From a virus: a DNA stretch of 64,000 nt. Under the pieces are notes generated by a model. That model made no database searches, was not told where the DNA came from, and saw only the letters and a program-made list of their open reading frames with translations. The first letter of the stretch is position 1, and every line of letters starts with the position of its first letter. Below are positions 49,409-56,728 of this stretch, in pieces. The DNA lies in the IMG/VR virus record IMGVR_UViG_3300034060_001466, positions 124,001-188,000 of that record; one strand, given 5' to 3'. The position numbers and the translations under genes are program-made.

Positions 49409-50096
49409 ATTGTTTCTTGTATTTCTTAAATATCTTTTCGAATTTCTTAGCTGCCGTAACTGAGCCTCTGGTCTTTGCCATCGTTGCCGTTAATCCTGTC
49501 GCCATATAAGCCTGAATCTCATCCGCGATTACGTGGCTTGTGTAGCCGATTTGAATCAAGTAGCTTTCAAGCTGTTCGTATAGATCTCGCTTTAAAGATA
49601 ATACTAACTCCATCATCTCGGTTTTATACGCCTTATTTGTATAGAATAGCCCGTGAGCAAATTCATGATCCATTACTCTTGATTCCAATGAATCGACTCC
49701 AAGTAGATAGAACTTACCTTTTTTCTGGTACTGTCTAATAATAGACACAACCTCTGTCATTTCATGATCGTACGAAGTTATGTCAGTATGATACTGATAA
49801 ACTCCTCGCATACAGGCTTCAAGAGATTCGCTAGGAACATTGTATCCGCTCCAGTCCGCTGTGTAACTAAAATAGTTAGCTGATCTCTCTTTTCGGTAAC
49901 GATTCATGTAGACAAAAATATCAAAGTCCTGTCCTCTAAATTCAGGAAAAGGGGATTCATAATACTCTTGTGCTCTAAGAAAGAGCATCGCTCTCTCAAA
50001 AGAGTCCTTTGCCAAGACTGCATAAATCTTTGGAGCGATTTCATACAACTCATAATTAATAAGCTTTGAATTCTCCTGTTTGTGTAGTACTTTCAT
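49353..50096 (-). CDS. HExxH zincin-like protein
   Basis: A 247-residue protein with VMDHEFAHGLFYT near residue 165. HEFAH is a HExxH zinc-binding signature, followed about 50 residues later by an acidic DEIQAYM that may supply the third ligand. This would make it a gluzincin-like metallopeptidase acting in the cytoplasm, as no signal peptide is present. The basic C-terminus is disordered. It has a type A motif 5 nt upstream and a terminator behind that. Activity is inferred from the motif only. Confidence 0.5.
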   Translation of the reverse strand: MKVLHKQENSKLINYELYEIAPKIYAVLAKDSFERAMLFLRAQEYYESPFPEFRGQDFDIFVYMNRYRKERSANYFSYTADWSGYNVPSESLEACMRGVYQYHTDITSYDHEMTEVVSIIRQYQKKGKFYLLGVDSLESRVMDHEFAHGLFYTNKAYKTEMMELVLSLKRDLYEQLESYLIQIGYTSHVIADEIQAYMATGLTATMAKTRGSVTAAKKFEKIFKKYKKQYGKHDNINNPKRQAAEKV

Positions 50097-50101
50097 AAGT
50101 C

Positions 50102-50113
50102 TAATATACTAAA
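50102..50113 (-). promoter_or_regulatory. Type A promoter motif
   Basis: TTTAGTATATTA on the minus strand, 5 nt before the ATG at 50096, directly downstream of the terminator at 50111-50140. Confidence 0.6.
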
Positions 50114-50140
50114 AAAGGCGACCGTTAGATCGATCGCCTT
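50111..50140 (-). terminator. Intrinsic terminator after the second tRNA group
   Basis: Minus-strand stem AAGGCGA/TCGCCTT with an internal GATCGATC-type loop region and a T run. It ends the transcript that starts at 50689 and contains two tRNA-like genes. The 160 bases between it and the tRNA-like gene (50141-50303) show no ORF or further motif. Confidence 0.75.
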
Positions 50141-50303
50141 AATTCAATTTACCTTGCCAATTGTAAGTAGGTTTAGTTGTGGACTTTTACTTCTTATGCG
50201 TCCATAAGAATCCTTCCAGTCAGTGTTTCTTTTTCTACAGTCTTTAAACTATCGTTGCACGTTATCTGACAATTTCAACACGAAGCAAGCGTGTTAACAA
50301 TCG

Positions 50304-50424
50304 TAGTCAGGACAGGATTCGAACCTGCATGGTCACATCTCTTACCTTTGTTTTCCCCGCTAAGGGAGTGGTGAACGAAGCGAGTTCCGCACCACATAGC
50401 GTCTACCAATTCCGCCACCTGACT
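50304..50424 (-). tRNA. Oversized tRNA-Leu-like gene with insertion
   Basis: The ends form a tRNA: acceptor AGTCAGG/CCTGACT with discriminator A, a Leu-type D arm (GCGGAATTGGTAGACGC) and T arm GCAGG-TTCGAAT-CCTGT. The total is 121 nt instead of about 85. Between D and T arms lies a segment of about 75 nt with a hairpin GTGGT..GAAC-TCGCTTC-GTTC-ACCAC and a second CCCTTAGCGGGG. Neither gives a standard anticodon arm; TAG in the second loop is one possibility. It may hold an intron or be a degenerate or specialised tRNA-like RNA. CCA is not encoded. Confidence 0.6.
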
Positions 50425-50576
50425 ATTTAAAACATACCACTCAAATGGGTATTTGTTACAGTGTCACAATTGTTGCCTATACTCCGGTTAATTACTCCTT
50501 CTGTACCCAACGGCTTTATGTTGGCTTATAATTGGCTATTTCAAAGTAACTCACATTTTTATTTGTGATATGTGTT

Positions 50577-50657
50577 TGGTACCCTCTGAGAGACTCGAAC
50601 TCTCACCCTAAGACTAGATCCTAAGTCTAGCGCGTCTACCAATTCCGCCAAGAGGGC
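50577..50657 (-). tRNA. tRNA-Leu (anticodon TAG), CCA encoded
   Basis: Acceptor GCCCTCT/AGAGGGT, anticodon arm CTAGA-CTTAGGA-TCTAG, variable arm, T arm GAGAG-TTCGAGT-CTCTC. Discriminator A is followed by encoded CCA. A second Leu(TAG) besides the one at 44360; a type A motif lies 31 nt upstream. The 152 bases between it and the next tRNA-like gene hold no ORF. Confidence 0.93.
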
Positions 50658-50688
50658 AACTTAAAGAACGTTTGTTTTGTTATAAAGT

Positions 50689-50700
50689 TATTATACCCAA
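50689..50700 (-). promoter_or_regulatory. Type A promoter motif for the second tRNA group
   Basis: TTGGGTATAATA on the minus strand, 31 nt before tRNA-Leu(TAG). Unlike the first array, no leader ORF or terminator intervenes. Confidence 0.5.
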
Positions 50701-50749
50701 TAACTATTAATAATTTCCTGAGGTCATTTTTTATTTTCAGCAATTCTCG

Positions 50750-51292
50750 TTAGAATGGGCTGATTAACTCTTTAAACGGGGTTCCCAATTGATCTTTATC
50801 CGAAATGATAGGATTTTCAATTTCCCAATCAATCGCTAAGTCCGCATCATTCCATAATATACAGCCTTCATGTTCTTTTGAATAACCGTTTGTGCATTTA
50901 TAGGAAAAAATAGTGTCGTCTTCTAGGCTAACGAAGCCATGCGCAAAGCCTGGTGGAATCCAAAGTTGATTGCGATCAGTCGTATTTAATACAACTTGAA
51001 AGGATTTACCGTAGCTTGGAGAGTCTCGACGAATATCTACCGCAACATCCAACACGCTTCCTGTAATTACCTGAACCAATTTTCCTTGATCAAACGGTGG
51101 AGCTTGAAAATGCAATCCACGAAGGACTCCTTTTTTGGATCTAGATAAATTATCCTGAACAAATGAATGCTCATTAAGAAATTCAGAATATTTCAGCTGA
51201 TTAAACGATTCTAGAAAAAATCCTCTTTCATCGCCAAACACGGATGGATAAACTGATATAAGCCCGTTAGGAAATTCTTGTACAACTTTCAT
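50750..51292 (-). CDS. rfbC: dTDP-4-dehydrorhamnose 3,5-epimerase-like (RmlC)
   Basis: A 180-residue cupin enzyme: PSVFGDERGFFLESFNQ at the start, SKKGVLRGLHFQAPP with the catalytic His, KLVQVITGSVLDVAVDIRR, then LWIPPGFAHGFVSLED. It epimerises the keto-sugar in dTDP-rhamnose synthesis. Full family length. RmlA, B and D are not seen here, so it either completes a host pathway or another phage region supplies them. It fits the RgpF-like gene at the left edge. Confidence 0.88.
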   Translation of the reverse strand: MKVVQEFPNGLISVYPSVFGDERGFFLESFNQLKYSEFLNEHSFVQDNLSRSKKGVLRGLHFQAPPFDQGKLVQVITGSVLDVAVDIRRDSPSYGKSFQVVLNTTDRNQLWIPPGFAHGFVSLEDDTIFSYKCTNGYSKEHEGCILWNDADLAIDWEIENPIISDKDQLGTPFKELISPF

Positions 51293-51313
51293 TAGTTAAT
51301 CTATTTTTAATAA

Positions 51314-51787
51314 TTACATTACCGTGTGAGGTATCTGAACTCTCACGCAGTTTTGAGGTTCTCCCTCATTCATGAAGAAGTTATTAATGTAACCCATCAT
51401 GTTCGCTGATCCAATTGGATTCGCTGAGTGTACGTAGACTGCTGGAAACCGAATCGGCACATTACGCTTATCGAAACGACTCATCTCAATTCTCTTTGGA
51501 TTCTCGTCGTAGAACTGATTCACCAACCACTTAGTGCAATCCATTCCAGTTTTTTCAGTAATGTTCGTGTAGTCTAGCTTATAGTTAGGACTTACATTCG
51601 TGAAGTACTCTGACATAGCTGAGTCACCCAAGTCGTGATCCAATGAGATCATGTGAATGTTCTTTAATCCAATTTCCATCACCTTGTCCTTGAACTCCTG
51701 GTATGATCTAACAACTATCCAGTCCTGTTCAATTGGTGTTCGAACGTCATCTAAATAGATTCTGATCGGTAATTTTTCTTCTTCCAT
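51314..51787 (-). CDS. cREC-type receiver-like domain protein (cyclic-phosphate processing)
   Basis: A 157-residue protein with YLDDVRTP, VVRSYQEF, ISLDHDLG, TGMDCTKWL and AVYVHSANPIGSANM. This set is the signature of the cyclic-phosphate-processing receiver domain predicted by Aravind's group to act in RNA repair. It is next to an RNA ligase and in the same operon as a CCA-adding enzyme. A role on 2',3'-cyclic phosphate ends of cleaved RNA is a prediction, not shown. Confidence 0.7.
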   Translation of the reverse strand: MEEEKLPIRIYLDDVRTPIEQDWIVVRSYQEFKDKVMEIGLKNIHMISLDHDLGDSAMSEYFTNVSPNYKLDYTNITEKTGMDCTKWLVNQFYDENPKRIEMSRFDKRNVPIRFPAVYVHSANPIGSANMMGYINNFFMNEGEPQNCVRVQIPHTVM

Positions 51788-51801
51788 TTGTATTTGTTTT
51801 A

Positions 51802-53004
51802 TTAATGTGAGTCTCCAATATCGTGCTTTTCTCCGTAAATCAAATAGTCTGGATTAATTACCTTTGCTACTCGATTACGCTCACCGCTTATGTGCTTAAT
51901 AACAATGCCTTCATGCGGCACCTTAGTTCCTTTGATCATATTACCAAAGACGAACTGGTCTTGTGTCTCTTGTGACCACGGTCCTGTGTATAGGACTCCA
52001 ACGTGAGGTAACTCTAGCGCTTCTTTGAAAAGGAATTCAGTGTAAATAGTGGACTCGTATTTGCCGTTTACTGTGGCATCGAATCCAACGAATTCAATAT
52101 CAGTCAGACCGTACTCGTAATTCTTTTGAATACCTGCACCGTAAATTTCTCCGTAAATTACAATACCAGCTCCAAGTTCACCAATCCTATTTTTAGTTTT
52201 TGCTAAGGTAAGCAACCTGTTCTTGATATCGTACTTCTCGGCAATTGTTCTCCAGACATCAGTTGAATAGAACCCTTGAGAATCAGAACCCTTCTCGACA
52301 TTATGAGATCCATAAACGTACTCGTACTCAAAGAGCTCTCCGGCGAATCCAAAGAATTTTTTAATCCTATCCATGAAGGACAAGCGATTCTTCTTAACTA
52401 TACCGTATCGTGCATTCGTACCGTGGATCTTACGCGTGATTTGCACAATATCCTCTTCAGTAAACATTCCACTAACATTTTTCAAGTTAGGAAACTTGTA
52501 GTAGACATGAAAGTTTGGATTGTCTTGATAACGAACCTTTTTACCTGAAGCAAGTTGGACCTGTCTAACTGGCGGTTCGTACTTGAAAATTCCAAGCATC
52601 TCACTAACGTCAACTCCTTCTTCAATAACGAGTGCATCGTCATAAGGGCCCAACTGTAATTGATCGCCCCAAGGCTGTTTACTAACTCCGATCTTCATTT
52701 CTTCTGAACCTTCAAGCACATTAAGCGGAATGATTAGACACTCACTGTAAACTCCTCTCAACTTAACTGTTCTAACTCGATTGCCCTTACGCAGGTAACC
52801 GGTTACTCCCAATTTTTCGGATAACTCTTCCGGAATAACTGCATCAGTTGTTGCAATGATAACAAATTCGTCCGCCTTGTGTAGTCCTTTTTTAGTAATA
52901 CAATTCCATCCACCGATGATCGCTAACTCAATATTGTCAGCTCCTTCGATTGCCTTGATTTCTGTTACTTTTCCAATGTAACATACGCTGTTTTGATTTT
53001 CCAT
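51802..53004 (-). CDS. RNA ligase, Rnl5/DraRnl-like
   Basis: A 400-residue ligase. The N-terminal OB-like domain (KVTEIKAIEGADNIELAIIG, then RIRTVKLRG-like NRVRTVKLRGVYSECL) is typical of the Deinococcus RNA ligase family. The adenylation lysine is in VQITRKIHGTNARYG (KxxG near 195). Later motifs are VIYGEIYGAGIQKNY and HEGIVIKHIS (motif IV), with KVINPDYL (motif V). These enzymes seal nicks with a 3'-OH and 5'-phosphate in RNA duplexes. It follows the HD gene and precedes cREC by 15 nt. Confidence 0.82.
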   Translation of the reverse strand: MENQNSVCYIGKVTEIKAIEGADNIELAIIGGWNCITKKGLHKADEFVIIATTDAVIPEELSEKLGVTGYLRKGNRVRTVKLRGVYSECLIIPLNVLEGSEEMKIGVSKQPWGDQLQLGPYDDALVIEEGVDVSEMLGIFKYEPPVRQVQLASGKKVRYQDNPNFHVYYKFPNLKNVSGMFTEEDIVQITRKIHGTNARYGIVKKNRLSFMDRIKKFFGFAGELFEYEYVYGSHNVEKGSDSQGFYSTDVWRTIAEKYDIKNRLLTLAKTKNRIGELGAGIVIYGEIYGAGIQKNYEYGLTDIEFVGFDATVNGKYESTIYTEFLFKEALELPHVGVLYTGPWSQETQDQFVFGNMIKGTKVPHEGIVIKHISGERNRVAKVINPDYLIYGEKHDIGDSH

Positions 53005-53023
53005 TATATTAATTTTTTTATTT

Positions 53024-53578
53024 TCAGTCTTCGAATAATTTACTTAAGTATACAAACATATTGGCATACTCATGAAGATATTTTTCTTCAGCCGTCCAGC
53101 CTAATTGCTGCATGAATTCGGGATTTTCTTTTCTGTACATCTCGAACATTCTGCTGCCAGACATTTTTGAGTACTGCACGTTTGCAATTCGGTCGCATAA
53201 CTTAACGAATATCGCATACGGCGTTGTTCTGATTCCATCGTAGTATCGGTAGTTAGCCCGATCATTACGACTCTTGCCTTTCTCGTTTGAGCACGCATAG
53301 ACAATATCTGCTGCCATTTCTCCAAGCGCCTGCTTAACATCATTGTATGAAACTCTGGTGTCTTCAATAAGATCATGGCCCCATGCTCCAAGTAGTACAT
53401 GCTCAAAATCTTTCTCATACGTAATTAAAGATTGAAATTTCTTTGCAACTTCAACGACCATACGTAAATGAAATTCATAAGGCAAGTACTTATCGTACAT
53501 GTGATTCGTGTCTCTATGTTGGTCTAGAACCCAGTTTATTTTTGCTTCCATTATTCTTCCATTTATTGTTGCTTCCAT
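53024..53578 (-). CDS. HD-domain (p)ppGpp hydrolase-like protein (MESH1/SpoT type)
   Basis: A 184-residue protein with the SpoT-type HD pattern: EFHLRMVVEVAKKF, LLGAWGHDLIEDTRVSYNDV (the HDxxED core near 73), ACSNEKGKSRNDR and VKLCDRIANV. The ED after HD marks hydrolases of the alarmone family rather than synthetases. It may remove (p)ppGpp or related signals made by host stringent response or by toxic alarmone synthetases. It shares a base with the CCA-adding gene. Other nucleotide hydrolase activities are possible. Confidence 0.72.
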   Translation of the reverse strand: MEATINGRIMEAKINWVLDQHRDTNHMYDKYLPYEFHLRMVVEVAKKFQSLITYEKDFEHVLLGAWGHDLIEDTRVSYNDVKQALGEMAADIVYACSNEKGKSRNDRANYRYYDGIRTTPYAIFVKLCDRIANVQYSKMSGSRMFEMYRKENPEFMQQLGWTAEEKYLHEYANMFVYLSKLFED

Positions 53579-54315
53579 TATTCTTCCATTGTTGGTTTTA
53601 ACCAGATTTGTGTTCTAAAAATGTATTCCATAAGGAAAGGGTACTCTGATAACTTAAGTATCGTTGCATGAGTGTCATGTTTGAAACACTTAAAGAGCTC
53701 TTCCCTGATTCTCTCAGCTGATACTACACACATCTTAACTTCGTAATCGTAGTGCTTTATTACTTGAGACATTTCCTCAGGGATAGTAAATCCTTTAGTG
53801 ATTGAAAATCTAATAGCTCTCAAGATTCTCAAAGGATCATCGTGAAACGTTTCCTCGCAAGGTAATGGCGTTACTAATAGCCCAAGCTTCAAGTGAGTCA
53901 GCCCATCAAAGTAGTCAATGATCGAGCCGTCCGCTTCTCTTGCCAGGGCATTAAGAGTAAAGTCTCTTCTCTGTAAATCGTCGAATAGGGTTCCAGGCTT
54001 AATGATCGGAGTTCTGGTAAACGGCACGTATCCAGTCTCTTTTCTAGACATTACAAAATCAGCAACTCCTTGGTACTTATGTCCGTCTGGAAATTTTGCT
54101 CTGATTGTGTAACATTCTTTGGTGATCAGGAATATCTGGAATTTTTCACGAGTTAAGTAGTCAACTAGCAAGTCAAACATATCAGCCGCCTCAGGAAATT
54201 CCTCAAGCAGAGTTGCTTTCGGCACGGCTACGTAATCAACGTCTTTGGACTGAAGTCCCAAGATCTCGTCTCTTACCTTTCCGCCTACTTCGTAAAATTC
54301 AAATGGTGCTGTCAT
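53578..54315 (-). CDS. cca: CCA-adding tRNA nucleotidyltransferase
   Basis: A 245-residue class II nucleotidyltransferase: YEVGGKVRDEILG, KDVDYVAVP (catalytic DxD), LQRRDFTLNALA and DPLRILRAIRFSI (nucleotide-binding and template motifs). It is shorter than bacterial enzymes, keeping head and neck but losing the body and tail. It would add or repair the 3' CCA of tRNAs. Seven of the ten phage tRNA genes do not encode CCA, so an enzyme of this kind would be useful. First gene of the operon to 51314, with a type A motif 15 nt upstream. Confidence 0.85.
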   Translation of the reverse strand: MTAPFEFYEVGGKVRDEILGLQSKDVDYVAVPKATLLEEFPEAADMFDLLVDYLTREKFQIFLITKECYTIRAKFPDGHKYQGVADFVMSRKETGYVPFTRTPIIKPGTLFDDLQRRDFTLNALAREADGSIIDYFDGLTHLKLGLLVTPLPCEETFHDDPLRILRAIRFSITKGFTIPEEMSQVIKHYDYEVKMCVVSAERIREELFKCFKHDTHATILKLSEYPFLMEYIFRTQIWLKPTMEE

Positions 54316-54330
54316 GTTATTTCTTTTTAC

Positions 54331-54342
54331 TATTATACCAAA
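54331..54342 (-). promoter_or_regulatory. Type A promoter motif
   Basis: TTTGGTATAATA on the minus strand, 15 nt before the CCA-adding gene and right after the terminator at 54345. Confidence 0.6.
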
Positions 54343-54344
54343 AT

Positions 54345-54377
54345 AAAAAAGTCTCTAGACAAATCTAGAGACTTTTT
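54345..54377 (-). terminator. Intrinsic terminator
   Basis: Minus-strand stem AAAGTCTCTAGA/TCTAGAGACTTTTTT, 11-bp core and T run, 20 nt after the flotillin stop. Confidence 0.9.
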
Positions 54378-54396
54378 GTCTTAAATTTATTAAAAA

Positions 54397-55830
54397 TTAT
54401 TCTGCGCCTGGTGTAAGCTTGTTAAGCATAGCCAGTAAGCCTTTACCTTCAGGTGTCTGTTTCAATGATTCAAGAAGCCCGTTAATCTGTGAACCTCCTT
54501 TAGCTGTGAATAGGTCGCTTAACTTGCCAATTCCTGAGTGTACGTCTCCACTATTTACCAATAGTTTCAAGTCAGCTCCAGCCATTGCTTTTGCCATCGA
54601 TTCGTATTGTGCAACTCCGACTACTTGAGTTACTTCAACTTCTCTAATTTTGATCAAGTATTCTTGGTAAGATTTGTTTTCGCCAATCTCTTTTGCTAGG
54701 GTTGTTTGGGCAGTTACTCCAGCAAGCTCCATTGCTTTCTTGGATTCAGCCTGCGATATACCCTTTGCTTTAATAATATCTGCTTCTGCTTGGCCCAGAG
54801 TTTTAACACCTTCTGCATTTTTGATCTGTGCTTCAAGTGTAGCAGAAGCCTCAGTCTCAATTCTAAATTTATTAGCCTCTGCGTCAATTTCAGTTTTGCG
54901 TTTTTGTTGCTCAGCTGCAATAATTGCCTTTTCCTTATCAATTTCAGCCTGCTTAATCTCATTAACTTTAACGACCTCCATTTGCTGTTCAGCAGTAGCT
55001 CGTTCAGCTTGAGCGATATCTGATATTGACTCTTGTTCTGCAATACCTGCCTTTTTTGTAGCCTCTGCTTTGGCAATACCGATTGCCTGTATTGATTGAG
55101 CTTGCGCCTCTCCTGCAATTTTCTGAGTTTCTGCTTTAGTTACATCAATTTCTTGTTGAGCAGTTAGTTCCGCCTGCTCTGCCAATTTAGTGTTTTTAGC
55201 AACTTCAGTTCTGGATTCCATATCAATCGCAGACATTCGCTTAGCCATAATCTGGTGAATAACGCTCGAACCGTCAGTATCTCTAACATCCATTAACTCG
55301 ATATTTTTAATAGGCTCAACTCCCCAATTAGATAAATCAACTTTAACACTTTCAGTAAATTTTTCGCCAAAGATAGATCGTTCTTCCATAATTTCCTCCA
55401 ATTTAGACTTTGCTAAAATAGAACGAACTGCTCCTTGAACTACATTTTCCAGCTGCTTTTTCAACTCGTCAAATGATTCTACTTTCTCGGCAGCTTTATT
55501 TGTATCAGCAATGTGGAAGAATGCCTTAACGTCAACTACGAAAGGGACACGGTCCTTATCATACGCTGAATATTTAGCTAAGTCAATATCAAAGTTAGAT
55601 ACTGGCAATGATCTGACCATAACTCCGATTTTAGGTAACCACTTCGGCCACTCATAATAAACGTTAGAGCCTTTACCTACGCCATAGGAAACAGTTTTGT
55701 CTCCTCGTTGAACGATGTGGACTACGTTAGTTGGCACGATTCGACGTAGAGATAGTGCATAAAAAAATACGATTACCCCTATTAAGGCCGGTAGTCCGTA
55801 CATAAGTGATGATGTGATGATTTCTGTCAT
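54397..55830 (-). CDS. Flotillin/SPFH-domain membrane protein
   Basis: A 477-residue protein with an N-terminal membrane segment (MYGLPALIGVIVFFYAL), an SPFH/band-7 domain (about 35-190: VRSLPVSNFDIDLAKYSAYD, QLENVVQGAVRSILAKSKL) and a long Ala/Glu/Lys/Gln-rich coiled coil (200-400). Flotillins form large oligomeric cages on the inner membrane. In a phage it may remodel membranes, protect the infection site or oppose a host defence. It has its own type A motif 67 nt upstream and terminator. Confidence 0.85.
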   Translation of the reverse strand: MTEIITSSLMYGLPALIGVIVFFYALSLRRIVPTNVVHIVQRGDKTVSYGVGKGSNVYYEWPKWLPKIGVMVRSLPVSNFDIDLAKYSAYDKDRVPFVVDVKAFFHIADTNKAAEKVESFDELKKQLENVVQGAVRSILAKSKLEEIMEERSIFGEKFTESVKVDLSNWGVEPIKNIELMDVRDTDGSSVIHQIMAKRMSAIDMESRTEVAKNTKLAEQAELTAQQEIDVTKAETQKIAGEAQAQSIQAIGIAKAEATKKAGIAEQESISDIAQAERATAEQQMEVVKVNEIKQAEIDKEKAIIAAEQQKRKTEIDAEANKFRIETEASATLEAQIKNAEGVKTLGQAEADIIKAKGISQAESKKAMELAGVTAQTTLAKEIGENKSYQEYLIKIREVEVTQVVGVAQYESMAKAMAGADLKLLVNSGDVHSGIGKLSDLFTAKGGSQINGLLESLKQTPEGKGLLAMLNKLTPGAE

Positions 55831-55897
55831 TTTTTTTTGTTTTTATTAATTATTAAAATATAGAGATTACATTAGCCCGATTAGCTAACTACTTTGT

Positions 55898-55909
55898 TAT
55901 TATACTAAA
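55898..55909 (-). promoter_or_regulatory. Type A promoter motif for the flotillin gene
   Basis: TTTAGTATAATA on the minus strand, overlapping the stop codon of the SET gene; the flotillin ATG is 67 nt downstream. Confidence 0.6.
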
Positions 55910-56291
55910 TTTCCATACCAATTGATTTCCAATATTCAGGCCCTCCGTAATACGAGCACAATTCGTCTCCTGGATTAATATCGACTAGTGCAAAGAACGT
56001 AAAACAATTCTTTTCAGTATCATGTCTCCAATTTATATTTGGAGTTTCACTGTGATTGTAGATTCCTCCGAATCCAAGAAGAACGCCATACTCTACGCAG
56101 CCTAATTTCTCAGAACGGCCGACTATGAATCGATAATCATTAAAAATAGGATCATCTGATGTCGCATCGAATGTTATGAAATGACATTCTTCAATAATCT
56201 CGCCTGGGCTAATAGATTGCGTTGCGAATACTCCAAGTCCGTGTATTGGACTGGATGCGACTACTAGTTTAGAGGGTCCCGTTAATTCCAT
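55905..56291 (-). CDS. SET-domain protein lysine methyltransferase-like
   Basis: A 128-residue protein consisting of one SET domain: SPIHGLGVFATQSISPGEII, GGIYNHSETPNINWR (the NHSxxPN motif) and NPGDELCSYYGGPEYW with the catalytic Tyr. The size is like viral vSET (about 119 residues). SET enzymes methylate lysines using S-adenosylmethionine. The target here may be a host DNA-binding or translation protein, or a phage protein. It is coupled by one base to the 145-residue gene upstream. Confidence 0.82.
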   Translation of the reverse strand: MELTGPSKLVVASSPIHGLGVFATQSISPGEIIEECHFITFDATSDDPIFNDYRFIVGRSEKLGCVEYGVLLGFGGIYNHSETPNINWRHDTEKNCFTFFALVDINPGDELCSYYGGPEYWKSIGMEI

Positions 56292-56728
56292 TATTGGCTC
56301 CTCTTTGTGTACCAGTCAACAAAAGAAACGCAACAGTCCCATGCAGCAATTCGCTTAACATCTCCAGAATAATCATCTAAGAAGTCTTCATCGATAATTA
56401 GGTCAGTCGCTTCAAATCTTCGATCCTTGTCGTACTTAATAATTTGAATTCCTCTACGGTGAATGCTGACGCAGAAACCAAGACTCTCGATCTTTTCGAT
56501 TACTGGAAAAATCCAGCTCCATGAGGTTTCATATCTAAATATTCCAAGTGCAGCCAATTCCTGATCGTGACTGGGAATTCCAGAGAGTCCACCCCATTTT
56601 TCAAAGACGCCTTTGCCGTTTGAGCCGTGTGGCATTTCGTAGGTTTCACTAGAGACAATTGTGCCTCCCATGAATTGCGCAAGGAGTCGATTACCCTCGC
56701 CGATTTTATTGTGTGTATTCTGTATCAT
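56291..56728 (-). CDS. Hypothetical phage protein
   Basis: A 145-residue protein with SWSWIFPVIEKIESLGFCVS and GVFEKWGG. This pattern ('W.W..PV..KI...G..V.I') occurs in many phages without known role. Overlaps the phosphoesterase gene by 4 bp and the SET gene by 1. Soluble, no membrane segment. Confidence 0.55.
   Translation of the reverse strand: MIQNTHNKIGEGNRLLAQFMGGTIVSSETYEMPHGSNGKGVFEKWGGLSGIPSHDQELAALGIFRYETSWSWIFPVIEKIESLGFCVSIHRRGIQIIKYDKDRRFEATDLIIDEDFLDDYSGDVKRIAAWDCCVSFVDWYTKRSQ

Noticed and set aside
50689-50700. A second attenuator in front of the tRNA-Leu(TAG) at 50.6 kb
   Set aside because: Only 31 nt separate the promoter motif and the tRNA, with no leader ORF and no hairpin-T-run.
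54674-55118. Three long overlapping frames (105-134 codons) inside the flotillin gene
   Set aside because: They are shadows produced by the Ala/Glu/Lys/Gln-rich repetitive coding sequence in other frames.
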